DNA of 64,000 bases from Batillaria attramentaria (GCA_018292915.2 JACVVK020000454.1:124001-188000), one strand, 5' to 3'; positions 10,501 to 22,034 are shown, counted from the stretch's first letter. A program made the numbers and translations. Notes: generated by a model from the sequence alone, not told the origin.

Positions 10501-12725
10501 AATTGTTGTTTGTTTTCTGCACCAGACGAACGGCCCATCTGACATGTACTCTGCCATCTCCCAACAAGACACTGTGCGCCCCGAGCCGGAGAAAATCCGC
10601 ATCTGGCGAGAGGAACAGGCCAAGCGTCTGGCACAGAAAGGTTTGTGGCACTGGCTGTGTCATGTGTCATGTCTGCATGCCAGTGTGACAGACATGACAC
10701 TTCATACCGATAGACAGTGTGACAGACATGACACTTCATACCGATAGACAGTGTGACAGACATGACACTTCATACCGATAGACAGTGTGACAGACATGAC
10801 ACTTCATACCGATAGTGTGACTGACATGACACTTCATACCGATAGACAGTGTGACCGACATGACACTCATACCGATAGACAGTGTGACAGACATGACACT
10901 TCATACCGATAGACAGTGTGACAGACATGACACTTCATATCGATAGACAGTGTGACAGACATGACACTTCATATCGATAGACAGTGTGACGGACATGACA
11001 CTTCATATCGATAGACAGTGTGACAGACATGACACTTCATACCGATAGACAGTGTGACAGACATGACACTTCATAAGTTCATACCGATAGACAGTGTGAC
11101 AGACATGACACTTCATACTGATAGGGGTTTGAGGATAGTATTAACATCATGAAAAAGTTTGAGACCCTGTATGACGTGACATCATCTTGCTGTTTCTTTT
11201 GTTAGTTTACCCTAGGCCAGTAGCTGCTACAGGTATCCACGTGAACAATAAGTGAATAATGGTTTGAGTGTCAAGTGTCTCGCTTGACTGACTAAATGAA
11301 TAATGGTTCCAGTGAAACGTGTACCGGGTATATCACGTGAAACATGTACCCGGTATATTGTGTGAAACATTACCTGGTATATCACGTGAAACATGTACTT
11401 GGTATATATTACATGAAACATGTACCCGGAATATCACGTGAAACGTGTACCCGGTATATTATGTGAAACATTACCGGGTATATCACGTGAAACAAGTACC
11501 TGGTATATTACATGAAACATGTACCCGGTATATCACGTGAAACATACATGTACCCGGTACTTTATGTGAAACATGTACCCTGTATTTATGTGAAACATGT
11601 ACCAGGTACTTACACTATATATTGTGTTGATGTACCAGGTACTTACACTATATATTGTGTTGATGTACCAGGTACTTGCACTATATATTGTGTTGATGTA
11701 CCAGGTACTTACACTATATATTGTGTTGATGTACCAGGTACTTGCACTATATATTGTGTTGATGTACCAGGTACTTGCACTATATATTGTGTTGATGTAC
11801 CAGGTACTTACACTATATATTGTGTTGATGTACCAGGTACTTGCACTATATATTGTGTTGATGTACCAGGTACTTACACTATATATTGTGTTGATGTACC
11901 AGGTACTTACACTATATATTGTGTTGATGTACCAGGTACTTACACTATATATTGTGTTGATGTACCAGGTACTTACACTATATATTGTGTTGATGTACCA
12001 GGTACTTACACTATATATTGTGTTGATGTACCAGGTACTTACACTATATATTGTGTTGATGTACCAGGTACTTACACTATATATTGTGTTGATGTACCAG
12101 GTACTTACACTATATATTGTGTTGATGTACCAGGTACTTACACTATATATTGTGTTGATGTACCAGGTACTTACACTATATATTGTGTTGATGTACCAGG
12201 TACTTACACTATATATTGTGTTGATGGATCAGATGAGGAGGAGGAGAAAACGAAGGAAGAATGGCGCAGCAAGGCCAAGAAGGAACTTGATGATTGGTAC
12301 AAACACCATGCCGAGCAGCTAGAGAAAACGCGCGAAAATAACAGGTACGCTCACCGGTCATGTTCATATCATAATCACAATCACATGTTTATCATCAACA
12401 CAATCACATGTTTATCATCAACACAATCACATGTTTATCATCAACACATTCAGTGTGGCAACTTCTTTTTCCTCTTTTACCTTTCACTAACACTAACACT
12501 AACAGTAACAGTAACACTGCTGTTTGCTGAAGATGTGTACACAGCTAATAATGATTTGATTTGCGGAGGGCGTGTACACTGCTGGTTGGCTGTGTACTTT
12601 GCTATTTGTTTGTGCAGTGCTTGTTGATCTGCAGTGATGTTTTCTTGCACTAATTGCATTTGCAGCTTTGTGGAGGTTTTTTGTTTGTTTTTGGGGGGTG
12701 GGGGTTTTGTTATTGGGTTTTTTTG

Positions 12726-12776
<51 letters not shown>

Positions 12777-15700
12777 AATTGTAGAAATGATGCCAAGTTG
12801 TGTGTGTATGGGTTAGTTAATTGGTAGTGATGCATCCTGGGACAAACCATGACGTGCTGGTCATGGTTATCAGTATCACAATGCTAGAGACTAGAGTCAA
12901 ACGTCTTTCATACGTGTGGTGCTAGCACATTGGCCACCATGCTCATGGATTCCTAACCCAGTTTTGCTGTGATTGTTGGTTGGTCTTCATCTTGAGGGCT
13001 AAACACCACGACTCTACCACATTCCTAAAAACCCAACATCCTCCAGGGTGGTGCCTTTTCTCTCCTCTCTAGTTGGTAAAAAGGTCACACCCCACCCCTC
13101 CTCACCCGCTTTATTTCTCTGGCACTCTCTCCTCAGTTGACTTTATGTAAATTACCCCGGGTCAAGTATATGTAAATTACCCCGGGTCAAGTATATATGT
13201 AAATTACCCCGGGTCAAGTATATGCAAATTACCCCAGGTCAAGTATATGTAAATTACCCTGGGTCAAGTATATGTAAATTACCCTGGGTCAAGTATATGT
13301 AAATTACCCTGGGTCAAGTATATGTAAATTACCCCAGCTCTCTACTTGACCCAGAGCAGGCAGTCACATCTTGAAGTACAGTATATAACACTTAACAGTT
13401 AGAGCAGGAGGTAGCAGACATAATACTGTGTTTACCTGGACAATTCCTATTGTTGGAACACTAGCTTGTTACAGTCACATCTTGTAGTACAGTCTATAAT
13501 ACTTAACAGTTAGAGCAGGAGGTAGCAGACGTAATACTGTGTTTACCTGGACAATTCCTATTGTTGGAACACTAGCTTGTTACAGTCACATCTTGTAGTA
13601 CAGTATATAACACTTAACAGTTAGAGCAGGAGGTAGCAGACATAATACTGTGTTTACCTGGACAATTCCTATTGTTGGAACACTAGCTTGTTACAGTCAC
13701 AATTTGTAGTACAGTATATAACACTTAACAGTTAGAGCAGGAGGTAGCAGACGTAATACTGTGTTTACCTGGACAATTCCTATTGTTGGAACACTAGCTT
13801 GTTACAGTCACATCTTGTAGTACAGTATATAACACTTAACAGTTAGAGCAGGAGGTAGCAGACATAATACTGTGTTTACCTGGACAATTCCTATTGTTGG
13901 AACACTAGCTTGTTACAGTCACAATTTGTAGTACAGTATATAACACTTAACAGTTAGAGCAGGAGGTAGCAGACGTAATACTGTGTTTACCTGGACAATT
14001 CCTATTGTTGGAACACTAGCTTGTTACAGTCACATCTTGTAGTACAGTATATAACACTTAACAGTTAGAGCAGGAGGTAGCAGACATAATACTGTGTTTA
14101 CCTGGACAATTCCTATTGTTGGAACACTAGCTTGTTACAGTCACAATTTGTAGTACAGTATATAACACTTAACAGTTAGAGCAGGAGGTAGCAGACGTAA
14201 TACTGTGTTTACCTGGACAATTCCTATTGTTGGAACACTAGCTTGTTACAGTCACATCTTGTAGTACAGTATATAACACTTAACAGTTAGAGCAGGAGGT
14301 AGCAGACGTAATACTGTGTTTACCTGGACAATTCCTATTGTTGGAACACTAGCTTGTTACAGTCACATCTTGTAGTACAGTATATAACACTTAACAGTTA
14401 GAGCAGGAGGTAGCAGACATAATACTGTGTTTACCTGGACAATTCCTATTGTTGGAACACTAGCTTGTTACAGTCACATCTTGTAGTACAGTATATAACA
14501 CTTAACAGTTAGAGCAGGAGGTAGCAGACATAATACTGTGTTTACCTGGACAATTCCTATTGTTGGAACACTAGCTTGTTACAGTCACATCTTGTAGTAC
14601 AGTATATAGTAACAGTTAGAGCAGGAGGTAGCAGACGTAATACTGTGTTTACCTGGACAATTCCTATTGTTGAAACACTAGCTTGTTACAGTCAGCTTCT
14701 ATTGTGACCCAGTTATCCAGTGTACAATAAATTGACTGTCATTCACTGATTCAGTGAGTGACAGCTTTCATTATGCCACACCATCTACCCCCACCCCCAC
14801 CCTCACCCCCAGCCCGTCCTGGTTCAGTGAATGTTAGCAAAACAAAATTAGTTAATATAAACGTGCACGCATGAGACCAATAATGTTAAACAAAATTAAA
14901 AAGAAATTGCATTGGACAGCATTCAAGGCAATTACCGGTAATTTGGTTTGTAGGATGTGATTTTGTAGGTTGGAGTAGGACAAGTAACATTGTAACAGTA
15001 ACACTGACTTGTATTGCCCCATGTTCGACCCCATCTATAGTCCATGATACCACTGCCGGTACTCCGGTAGTTGTACTGGTAGCTGTAGTACTGGGACAGT
15101 AAGTATACGTGTGTAGTCATGTGACTCGCTGTCTCACATTTATCTGTTGGCTTTCCAAGGGTTGAGAATGAACGTTTCTTGAAGGAAAGGTAAGAATGAG
15201 TCAAACTTGCCTCCCCTGTTTCTGTTGTTGGTGTATAGACGAGTAGAACTCAGTAGAACTCAGTACTAGAAGTCTATGGTGGTTGACTCACATGTTGTGG
15301 TTTATGCTTGTATCAGTCCTTCCCTGTCTTCTGTGGTTTAGGGTTCTCATCCCTGACTATTTTCTGTCATAGTGGTTGTTGTTATTATATCATACACGAT
15401 GTTTGGATTTGGGGACTGTTTTAATATTGTACTGCATGCTGAGAGTTTGGCTGCGGGCAGTGGGGCTGTGTTAGTGTCGCTAGAGTTAAGGTCAGTTTAG
15501 CTAGGGCTAGTGTTACTGTAGCTAGGGTTTGTGTTAGTGCTGATTGGTTGTGTGGTGGATAGGGTGTCTGCTGGTACATGTACATAGATGTGATCTGGTA
15601 CATGTACATGGATGTGATCTGGTACATGTCATGTGAACCCACATCTTTCAGTGTTCATGTGAACATTTCAGGTGTCGTTCCTCCATATTCTTTACTGGTA

Positions 15701-17761
15701 GTCAGTCAGTACACTTGTATATATATACACTTGTATTCCATGTTGTCTCCCCCCAACACACACACACACACACAAACTCCAGTACCTAGTAATAGTATGT
15801 TGTATTTTGTCGTACAGTCAGATGCGTGTCCCTTTAGGAATTTGTCAACTGTGTCTTGTATGTAAACGTTTGTCTGCACCTCTTGTCCAGTGATATGTAC
15901 TTTATCATGAAACCTTACTACATTTTACAGCATGTTTATATTATTTATAGTGAGTGTTTCTCTTGTCAAATTCCTCTTGTGTTCCTTTTATTGTTTGTTT
16001 GTTTGTAATGTCAGTTGTGCAAGGGTTGGTCTTTGCTACTCTTACGGGACGAGGTGATCGTGTCACTTTGTGTCAGACCTTTCTGCATTAAATTTTACGC
16101 TGATGAGCTGATAGTGATACAGTCCCCGTGGTAAATTGTCTGTATCACCAGGTGTATACTAAACATGTCGGACACTGACAAGGCAAGCAACACAATCCTT
16201 GTACTCATGAGATGTGTATGTGGGGACGGGATGGGATGGGTGTCTGTATGGTGATGCTGACTACAGTAACACAACATGCTTCATCATGAACAAAAGACTC
16301 GGTGACTTACCGTGTATTGCATACTGTTCTCAGCAAGTTCTTTTGGTGTGGACACATGTTTTCATTGAGTTACGATGATGTGCACATTGTTCTTAGTGAG
16401 TTCTGATGGTGTGGAAACATGTTCTCAGTGAGTTATGATGATCTGCACATTGTTCTTAGTGAGTTCTGATGGTGTGGAAACATGTTCTCAGTGAGTTATG
16501 ATGATGTGCACACAGTTCTCAGTGAGTTCTGATGGTGTGGAAACATGTTCTCAGTGAGTTATGATGATGTGCACATCGTTCTCAGCAAGTTTTTTTGTTT
16601 GTTTTTTTTTGGTATGGACACATGTTCTCATTGAGTTATGATGTTGTGCACATTGTTCTCAGTGAGTTCTTATGGTGTGGACACGTTCTCAATCTGATTG
16701 AGTTATGATGATGTGCACATTGTTCTTGGCAGGTTCTTTTGGTATGGACACATGTTCTCATTGAGTTATGATGTTGTGCACATTGTTCTCAGTGAGTTCT
16801 TGTGGTGTGGACACATATTCTCAATCTCATTGAGTTATGATGTTGTGCACATTGTTCTCAGTGAGTTCTTGTGGTGTGGACACATGTTCTCATTGAGGGT
16901 GGGGGTAGGTGTTTGGGGGTTTAACGTCCTTTTCCACCAGATACGTGTTCTCATTGAGTTATGATGTTGCGCACACAGTTCTCAGTGAGTTCTTGTGGTG
17001 TGGACATGTTCTCATTGAGTTATGATGTTGTGCACACAGTTCTCAGTGAGTTCTTGTGGTGGTGATGATGATGATGGAGACTTGATATAGAGCACGGCTC
17101 CACCCTAACTGAGTGCTCACAGCGCTTAGGGAGAGGTTTTGAAAGGAAAGATAGTAAAAAAAACAACAACAACAAAAAACTGCAGATGATTACTGGCACG
17201 AGGCACAGAAGAGATGAGTCTTCAGGTGCTTCCGGAATGCGGTAATACTGACTGGTGTGGACACATGTTCTCATTGAGTTATGATGATGTTGTGCACATT
17301 GTTTTCAGTGAGTTCTTGTGGTGTGGGCACATGTTCTCATTGAGTTATGATGATGTGCACATTGTTTTCAGTGAGTTCTTGTGGTGTGGGCACATGTTCT
17401 CATTGAGTTATGATGATGATGTGCACATTGTTTTCAGTGAGTTCTTGTGGTGTGGGCACATGTTCTCATTGAGTTACGATGTTGTGCACACTGTTCTCAG
17501 TGTGGTGGATACAATTACTCTGTTACTGTTGTGAGTGAGTTTTGACATCCAGTCTCCTATAGTGAATCATAAGTGTTGTGTTTGTGCAGGGCGGCTGAGG
17601 AGGCGTTCATCAAGGATCGAGATGAGAAAGTGCCGGGCCAGGCGTGGGAGAAGATCACGCGGCTGTGCGAGTTCAACCCCAAGAACTCCAAGAATACGAA
17701 GGACGTCAGTCGCTTGCGCTCCATCCTTCTGCAGCTCAAGCAGACGCCATTGGTCCGTTAG
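7448..17761 (+). CDS. CLTA: Clathrin light chain, complete, five coding exons
   Basis: Exons 7448-7580, 8325-8422, 10526-10640, 12233-12344 and 17590-17761 join in phase to 209 residues ending TPLVR. The gene encodes the light chain of the clathrin triskelion, which binds the heavy-chain proximal leg and regulates coat assembly and actin coupling through HIP1R. Residues about 14-34 (EEDPAAEFLAREQSELAGL) match the conserved HIP1R-binding segment. TNGPSDMYSAIS and RIWREEQAKRL begin the central coiled-coil that binds heavy chain. The C-terminus (AAEEAFIKDRDEK...WEKITRLCEFNPK...KDVSRLRSILLQLKQTPLV) matches vertebrate CLTA/CLTB almost block for block. Invertebrates have one light chain, so the symbol is by orthology only. 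No counterpart of the vertebrate neuronal insert was recognised in the exon 4-5 intron, where it would fall. Confidence 0.95.
8325..8422 (+). CDS. CLTA: Clathrin light chain exon 2
   Basis: Acceptor TGTTGCAG|ATG, donor CAG|GTCAGT. The exon encodes a Gly/Asp-rich linker (DGGFDSLGEAGQGDSQ...GEQQ). It corresponds to the poorly conserved linker between the HIP1R-binding and heavy-chain-binding segments. Confidence 0.9.
8553..9009. repeat. 65-bp minisatellite, 7 copies, clathrin light chain intron 2
   Basis: The unit GTGTACTAGTGGTGACTTTA... recurs every 65 bp from about 8553. Copies differ at one site (TTTAGTGTC / TTTAGCGTC). Confidence 0.93.
9018..10165 (+). repeat. Array of about 25 SINE-tail units, clathrin light chain intron 2
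   Basis: Each unit reads CTGCAGCTCCATGTTGCGCG, then GCGTTAAGCCCTAAATAACT with a variable (AACT)n tail, so the period varies from 39 to 56 bp. GCGTTAAGCCC plus a simple-repeat tail looks like the 3' end of a tRNA-type SINE. A SINE tail has become the repeat unit. Confidence 0.85.
10310..10402. repeat. 26-bp repeat, about 4 copies
   Basis: ACTGTACCAGTTACTGCTCA plus AACTGT repeated just upstream of clathrin light chain exon 3. Confidence 0.85.
10526..10640 (+). CDS. CLTA: Clathrin light chain exon 3
   Basis: Acceptor TGCACCAG|ACG, donor AAAG|GTTTGT. It encodes TNGPSDMYSAISQQD and PEKIRIWREEQAKRLAQK, the start of the heavy-chain-binding coiled coil. Confidence 0.95.
10679..11125. repeat. 34-bp minisatellite, about 13 copies, clathrin light chain intron 3
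   Basis: The unit GTGTGACAGACATGACACTT plus CATACCGATAGACA starts 38 bp after the exon 3 donor. Confidence 0.92.
11310..11598. repeat. Degenerate 25-30-bp repeat related to the next array
   Basis: Copies of ACGTGAAACATGTACCCGGT-type sequence, more diverged than the adjacent 33-bp array. They share its TGTACC/GGTA core and probably represent its older edge. Confidence 0.7.
11599..12225 (+). repeat. 33-bp minisatellite, 19 copies, next to clathrin light chain exon 4
   Basis: The unit GTACCAGGTACTTACACTAT plus ATATTGTGTTGAT is near identical in all 19 copies. A 33-bp period with no stop gives an 11-residue repeat (DVPGTYTIYCV) open in frame with exon 4. Each unit contains CCAG|GTACTT, an overlapping acceptor/donor-like motif. 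Confidence 0.95.
12233..12344 (+). CDS. CLTA: Clathrin light chain exon 4
   Basis: The acceptor is GGATCAG|ATG at 12231-12232 and the donor AACAG|GTACGC. It encodes DEEEEKTKEEWRSKAKKELD and DWYKHHAEQLEKTRENN, the central coiled coil. The last copy of a 33-bp minisatellite ends about 7 bp before the acceptor, and the array stays open in this exon's frame. The polypyrimidine tract is poor because of the array. Confidence 0.92.
12345..13139. other. Clathrin light chain intron 4, proximal part, with 48-base G run
   Basis: Contains a 24-bp repeat (three copies, 12378-12450), an uninterrupted G run at 12728-12775 and otherwise unique sequence. No exon resembling a clathrin light chain neuronal insert was recognised. 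Confidence 0.7.
13140..13345. repeat. 25-27-bp repeat, 8 copies
   Basis: ATGTAAATTACCCCGGGTCA plus AGTAT, with CCTGGG and CCAGGT variants; clathrin light chain intron 4. Confidence 0.9.
13360..14695. repeat. 111-bp satellite-like array, 12 copies with alternating variants
   Basis: The unit contains TTGTAGTACAGTATATAACA, AGAGCAGGAGGTAGCAGACR and TACCTGGACAATTCCTATTG. Variants CACATCTTG/CACAATTTG and GACATAAT/GACGTAAT alternate through the middle copies, giving a 222-bp higher-order period. Confidence 0.95.
14696..16325. other. Unique sequence within clathrin light chain intron 4
   Basis: No exon or mobile element recognised. There are short degenerate repeats such as GCTAGGGTTAGTG near 15470-15535 and CTGGTACATGTACATAGATG near 15573-15625, plus (CA)n at 15758-15773. 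Confidence 0.6.
16895..16945 (-). mobile_element. SINE 3'-tail fragment
   Basis: The minus strand reads GGACGTTAAACCCCCAAACA followed by CC, the same tail as the SINE at 43112-43280. Only the tail is present, inside the 60-bp repeat. Confidence 0.6.
17055..17245 (-). mobile_element. 5'-truncated LINE 3' end
   Basis: On the minus strand a frame reads FRKHLKTHLFCAS, a C-terminal signature often seen at the end of non-LTR reverse-transcriptase proteins. It is followed by CTAAGCGCTGTGAGC and GTGCTCTATATCAAGTC, ending in an (ATC)n tail. The TAAGCGCTNTGAG...CTATAT motif is typical of L2/CR1-like 3' ends. Strongly 5'-truncated. Confidence 0.55.
17590..17761 (+). CDS. CLTA: Clathrin light chain exon 5 (C-terminus and stop)
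   Basis: Acceptor TTTGTGCAG|GGC. Fifty-seven codons run to TAG 17759-17761. The exon encodes the C-terminal clathrin light chain block (AAEEAF, WEKITRLCEFNPK, KDVSRLRSILLQLKQ). It joins in phase to NN|R from exon 4, exactly where vertebrates insert neuron-specific exons. Confidence 0.95.
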
Positions 17762-18387
17762 TCGCCTGATGCTCTCCCTTGTTCGGCCTGCCTTTGTGTT
17801 TACTTCCCCTTGAGAGCCAGCATCCATGTTGTCGACTTGTCACCATGGGTACATGTGTACTACAGGACGTTTACAGTGTACACAAACATCAGCAATACAT
17901 GTACCAACAATGAGACTTGCTTCATTCTTAACATACAAGGTGATAATTACTAAAGTAAGTTTGGCTGGTTTTTTCACTCTTTAACTACTTGCCAAAGGAA
18001 AACCATGCAGATGACGGTATGCAACAACATTGAGGCAAAATGAAAATTTGAAAAGAAAAAACATGTTGATTTGTTACTGGGGATGTAAGCTGGCAAGATG
18101 GTGAATTCATCGTGGTGATACAAGGTGGTAACACGGTGATGACATGAGAAAGTGTTGCCATGGTAACATGTTGATGACATTTGTTTTCTTGTACATTGCA
18201 CATCATTTTGAAGGCAGTTTTCCTTGGGCGTGTGTATGAATGGATGTTGTAGTTTGCAGACATCAGAGTGTAATGTAAATGTCTTGAGTTTTACCATCCT
18301 TTCTTTTGGATGGCATACTCACTAGAATCAGTGAAAGTTGAAACACACACTGAAAATTCTGTAGAGATCTGTTTCAGGTGTAGCTCT

Positions 18388-18792
18388 ATTTAAAAAGTGT
18401 AAGTGTGTTGATGTCAAGTCACTTGTGTGTTAATGGGAAGAGTAAAATGTCCGTTCAAGTTGGTGACCGTGTCACATGATTTCTTACCCTGTCACAACAG
18501 ACTAAACACACGTATGGTTTTTATTTAAAAGGTGTAAGTGTGTTGATGTCAAGTCACTTGTGTGTTAATGGGAAGAGTAAAATGTCCGGTCAAGTTGGTG
18601 ACCGTGTCACATGATTTCTTACCCTGTCACAACAGACTAAACACACGTATGGTTTTTATTTAAAAGGTGTAAGTGTGTTGATGTCAAGTCACTTGTGTGT
18701 TAATGGAAGAGTAAAAATGTCCGGGTCAAGTTGGTGACCGTGTCATTATTTCTTACCCTGTCACAACACACTAAACACACGTATGTTTGTTT
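18388..18792 (+). repeat. 135-bp tandem repeat, 3 copies, in the clathrin light chain 3' UTR
   Basis: Copies start at 18388, 18523 and 18658 (ATTTAAAA..GTGTAAGTGTGTTGATG). The third copy has small indels. Confidence 0.9.
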
Positions 18793-19072
18793 TTATATGG
18801 TATTCCATGTATTTATGGTCACTCAGTTGTATCTTCTTGAATCCAAACTCGGATAGATGTGATCCCTTTATTTAGACCTTTTTAAGATAGTGTAGGTTGG
18901 ATGATATTGGTCATACGAATTTTGCTTTCAAATTTGAAGACAAAACTGTCTGTCAGCATTCCATGAAAGTTTGGTGTACAATACAATATTACAGCCTGCA
19001 GTAGAGTTTGACGTGTCCCTGGTAGTGTGTAGACTGAGGAAGTAGTCTTTCACAGCTGTGTAGATATGGAAC

Positions 19073-19078
19073 TTTATT
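19073..19078 (-). terminator. Candidate distal poly(A) signal AATAAA for the convergent Pumilio transcript
   Basis: On the minus strand this AATAAA is one of few hexamers downstream of the Pumilio stop at 30431. Using it would imply a 3' UTR of about 11 kb overlapping the clathrin light chain 3' end tail to tail. An earlier site with a variant hexamer is equally possible. Confidence 0.2.
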
Positions 19079-19194
19079 TTGCAGCACTGTGTTGCTAGTT
19101 CATCATTCAGTTTGGTTTTTTGTACAGTATACCGTACTACAGGAAAACTGTTGGGTGTAGATTCATCATTCACAGCCATTTACGATGTACACAA

Positions 19195-19200
19195 AATAAA
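19195..19200 (+). terminator. CLTA: Candidate poly(A) signal AATAAA for clathrin light chain
   Basis: This is the first AATAAA after the stop codon, followed by T/G-rich sequence (TGTCTCTCTAGTTCCTTGTTT) a short way downstream. Sequence-only call. Confidence 0.4.
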
Positions 19201-20671
19201 CATGGACATATTGGACTGTCTCTCTAGTTCCTTGTTTATGTCTGTATCCATGTCATCCAGCTGTATAGGTCAGTGCTCTTTGTTGTCACACAAGAACTCA
19301 GGATCAGTGTGTATAGGTCAGTGCTCTTTGTTGTCACACAAGAACTCAGGATCAGCCAGTCTTGACAAGGGGGGACAAGTTAATGCCTTATCCATAACGG
19401 TTGAACACTTAATGATGTCCACAGCCTCAGTTATAAACACATGTATAGTGAAAGGGTGACAGTGAAATGCATCTCTTTACTCAAACACATTTAGTCACTC
19501 ACGTTATCCATCAACACACTCGCACTCAAATCTCAAGAAATGATTTATATTCATTCAATTTTAATTTTTGTAGTTTTTCACTAAGAAAACACATGTAATA
19601 CAAGAAATGTACAAGATTTTTCCTTTACACAAACATATACAGCTAGGGGAAGTTGGAAAACAAGCTGTGATAAAATGAGCTATGGAGGGGATGGTCGCTG
19701 TTGGACCGACCCAGTACCAAGCACAAAAACGCCGCAACACGCTTCAACTTCAAAATGTGGACAATGAAAAGAGTCCATCCAAAAATAGGATAAATGATAA
19801 TAAGCAAAATGCAACCCACTAATGATAAAACAACTGTAGTCAGTGTATGTACAAGAGAAGCGAACAATGATGGCTGGGGAAACTGAATCCTACACAGCTG
19901 ATGCTGCTCCTGAATTTAATGAACTTGATTTCTCTCGAAGTGGTGACGACGACAAATTAACTGAATCCTACACGGCTGATACTGATCTGTAATTTAATGA
20001 ACTTGATTTCTCTCAAACTGGTGAAGTGGTGACTTGACAACAAATTAACTGGTTTACAAGAACCACCTGTTGTACTGTGTTGTTGAGTACAGTAAGATAG
20101 GTAGCTGTTTTTGTTCCTTTCGACTGATGTAAACACCAGTTCTATTACAAGTTACAAGGAGTAAAACCCAACTCTCGTTGCTGTGTTATGTCAGTCATTC
20201 CTATCCACAAACACAGACACTGGAAAACTATCTTTTAACAACATATTGCCAGGTGACAACGGTGGTCTAGCAACTATGTACAAAACACCAAGTGTCCGGA
20301 CAATCCTTAATGACATGCGGCAGTAGTTACCTGATCCAGGATTAAGTTCAAATCCACTGCAACTTGCCAGCTTACACTGATCTTATTTCTCTATCTTGCT
20401 GATTCCCAGGATAGGGCACTTCAGCACTGAACATAACACTGAGAATCCAACCAAACTCTCAACCAGAAAGGAGTGAGAAAAGAAAGAAAGGAAAAAAATC
20501 ACAAACTCCATCATTTGATAGAAAATTCATTCATGAGAAAAGCAGAGCGTCAATTTGAGCCAGGCTACATGTGGTATAAAACAGTAGAGTCGTGAAGGAA
20601 GGAAGGGCACACTAAGAGCAGGAGACACCAGTCATCTTTCTGTACAATCAAGCTGGAAAACATGGTAGTAA

Positions 20672-21140
20672 ATGTACACGGAACCTGTGCACAACAAACT
20701 AGTTGATCTTTCCACTGTACATGGACCACTTCCCGATGCACAACAAACTAGTTGATCTTTCCACTGTACATGTACATGGAACCCGTGCACAACAAACTAG
20801 TTGATCTTTCCACTGTACATGTACATGGAACCCGTGCACAACAAGCTAGTTGATCTTTCCACTGTACATGGAACCCATGCACAACAAACTAGTTGATCTT
20901 TCCACTGTACATGTACATGGAACCCGTGCACAACAAACTAGTTGATCTTTCCACTGTACATGGAACCTGTGCACAACAAACTAGTTGATCTTTCCACTGT
21001 ACATGTACATGGAACCCGTGCACAACAAACTAGTTGATCTTTCCACTGTACATGGAACCCGTGCACAACAAACTAGTTGATCTTTCCACTGTACATGGAA
21101 CCCGTGCACAACAAACTAGTTGATCTTTCCACTGTACATG
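20672..21140. repeat. 42-51-bp repeat, 10 copies
   Basis: The unit GTGCACAACAAACTAGTTGA plus TCTTTCCACTGTACATGGAA varies in length through an optional TGTACA duplication. It lies in the region between the convergent genes. Confidence 0.92.
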
Positions 21141-21621
21141 AGGCTAGCAAAAGGAAAAAAAAAAAAAAATTCATTCACATGATGTCCACACAAATAGGAC
21201 ACATTAGATGTAGCAATCCAACAAAACATTTGAGACACTGCAGAATAATATAGTACCATCATACCCAACCCAACCCAACCATGACAAGCAGATCATTCCC
21301 ATGTGCACAAAATTCACAAAAGCCAATTGAGCTGCTAGTAGTAGGATGATAGTGTATTAACATTACCACCAAACACTTGTTGACTAAAATACTTGTACAT
21401 CTTGTAGGTGTAGGCGTAATGTGGTGGGGAAAATCAAGCCACAGAGTGAGTGACAGATGAAGTGAGAGGCGTTTATACAAACCCTACACAGCACTACACA
21501 ACTTTTGAAGGGAACCGCTCAACTTGTCTGTCAACATCATGATAGTGCCGGCCCCCACAGTTGCTGCTGCGAGGATGACGGCAACACTACAGTATGACGG
21601 GAATGGGGTGGACCAATAGTT

Positions 21622-21795
21622 GTGCCTGAATGGACTGTCTTCTCTCTCACCTACTATACAGTGACACTACATCATCACCTACCGGTACTATACAAAGTGA
21701 ACACCTACAGGCAATGGACTGTCTTCTCTCTCACCTACTATACAGTGACACTACATCATCACCTACCGGTACTATACAAAGTGAACACCTACAGG
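21622..21795. repeat. Two-copy tandem duplication, about 79 bp
   Basis: TGGACTGTCTTCTCTCTCAC...CACCTACAGGC occurs twice back to back with no visible divergence. Confidence 0.85.
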
Positions 21796-21999
21796 CTTGA
21801 CCAGCTGTCTACAGACAGTGTACAGTAGAGTAGAGTAGAGTAGATGTAGTGTCACACGACACAGCTTACTTACACATACACCAGGTTTACAAGGCAGAAG
21901 ACGCCGCCACACAAAATACTGTTACGTGTCAACTCTTCATGCAGCTAGGCTGCTTTTACAATCATTTCTCTTCAAGTCTTTTTACAAACTCCTGCACTT

Positions 22000-22034
<35 letters not shown>

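Larger units (their letters stand above)
16326..17500. repeat. About 60-bp degenerate repeat, interrupted by non-LTR fragments
   Basis: The unit is of the type TTCTCATTGAGTTATGATGA plus TGTGCACATTGTTCTCAGTG and AGTTCTTGTGGTGTGGACAC. Copies are 3-15% diverged by eye and are interrupted by a SINE tail (about 16895-16945) and a LINE tail (about 17055-17245). Confidence 0.85.
17762..19215 (+). other. CLTA: Probable clathrin light chain 3' UTR
   Basis: The first AATAAA on the plus strand after the stop is at 19195-19200, so a UTR of about 1.4 kb is plausible. It contains a 135-bp tandem repeat (18388-18790, three copies) and no other ORF of note. The end point is inferred from the poly(A) signal only. 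Confidence 0.45.

Noticed and set aside
11512..12627. 371-aa ORF containing 19 DVPGTYTIYCV repeats
   Set aside because: The real coding part is only clathrin light chain exon 4 inside it. The rest is an intronic array, although possible exonisation is listed as a finding.
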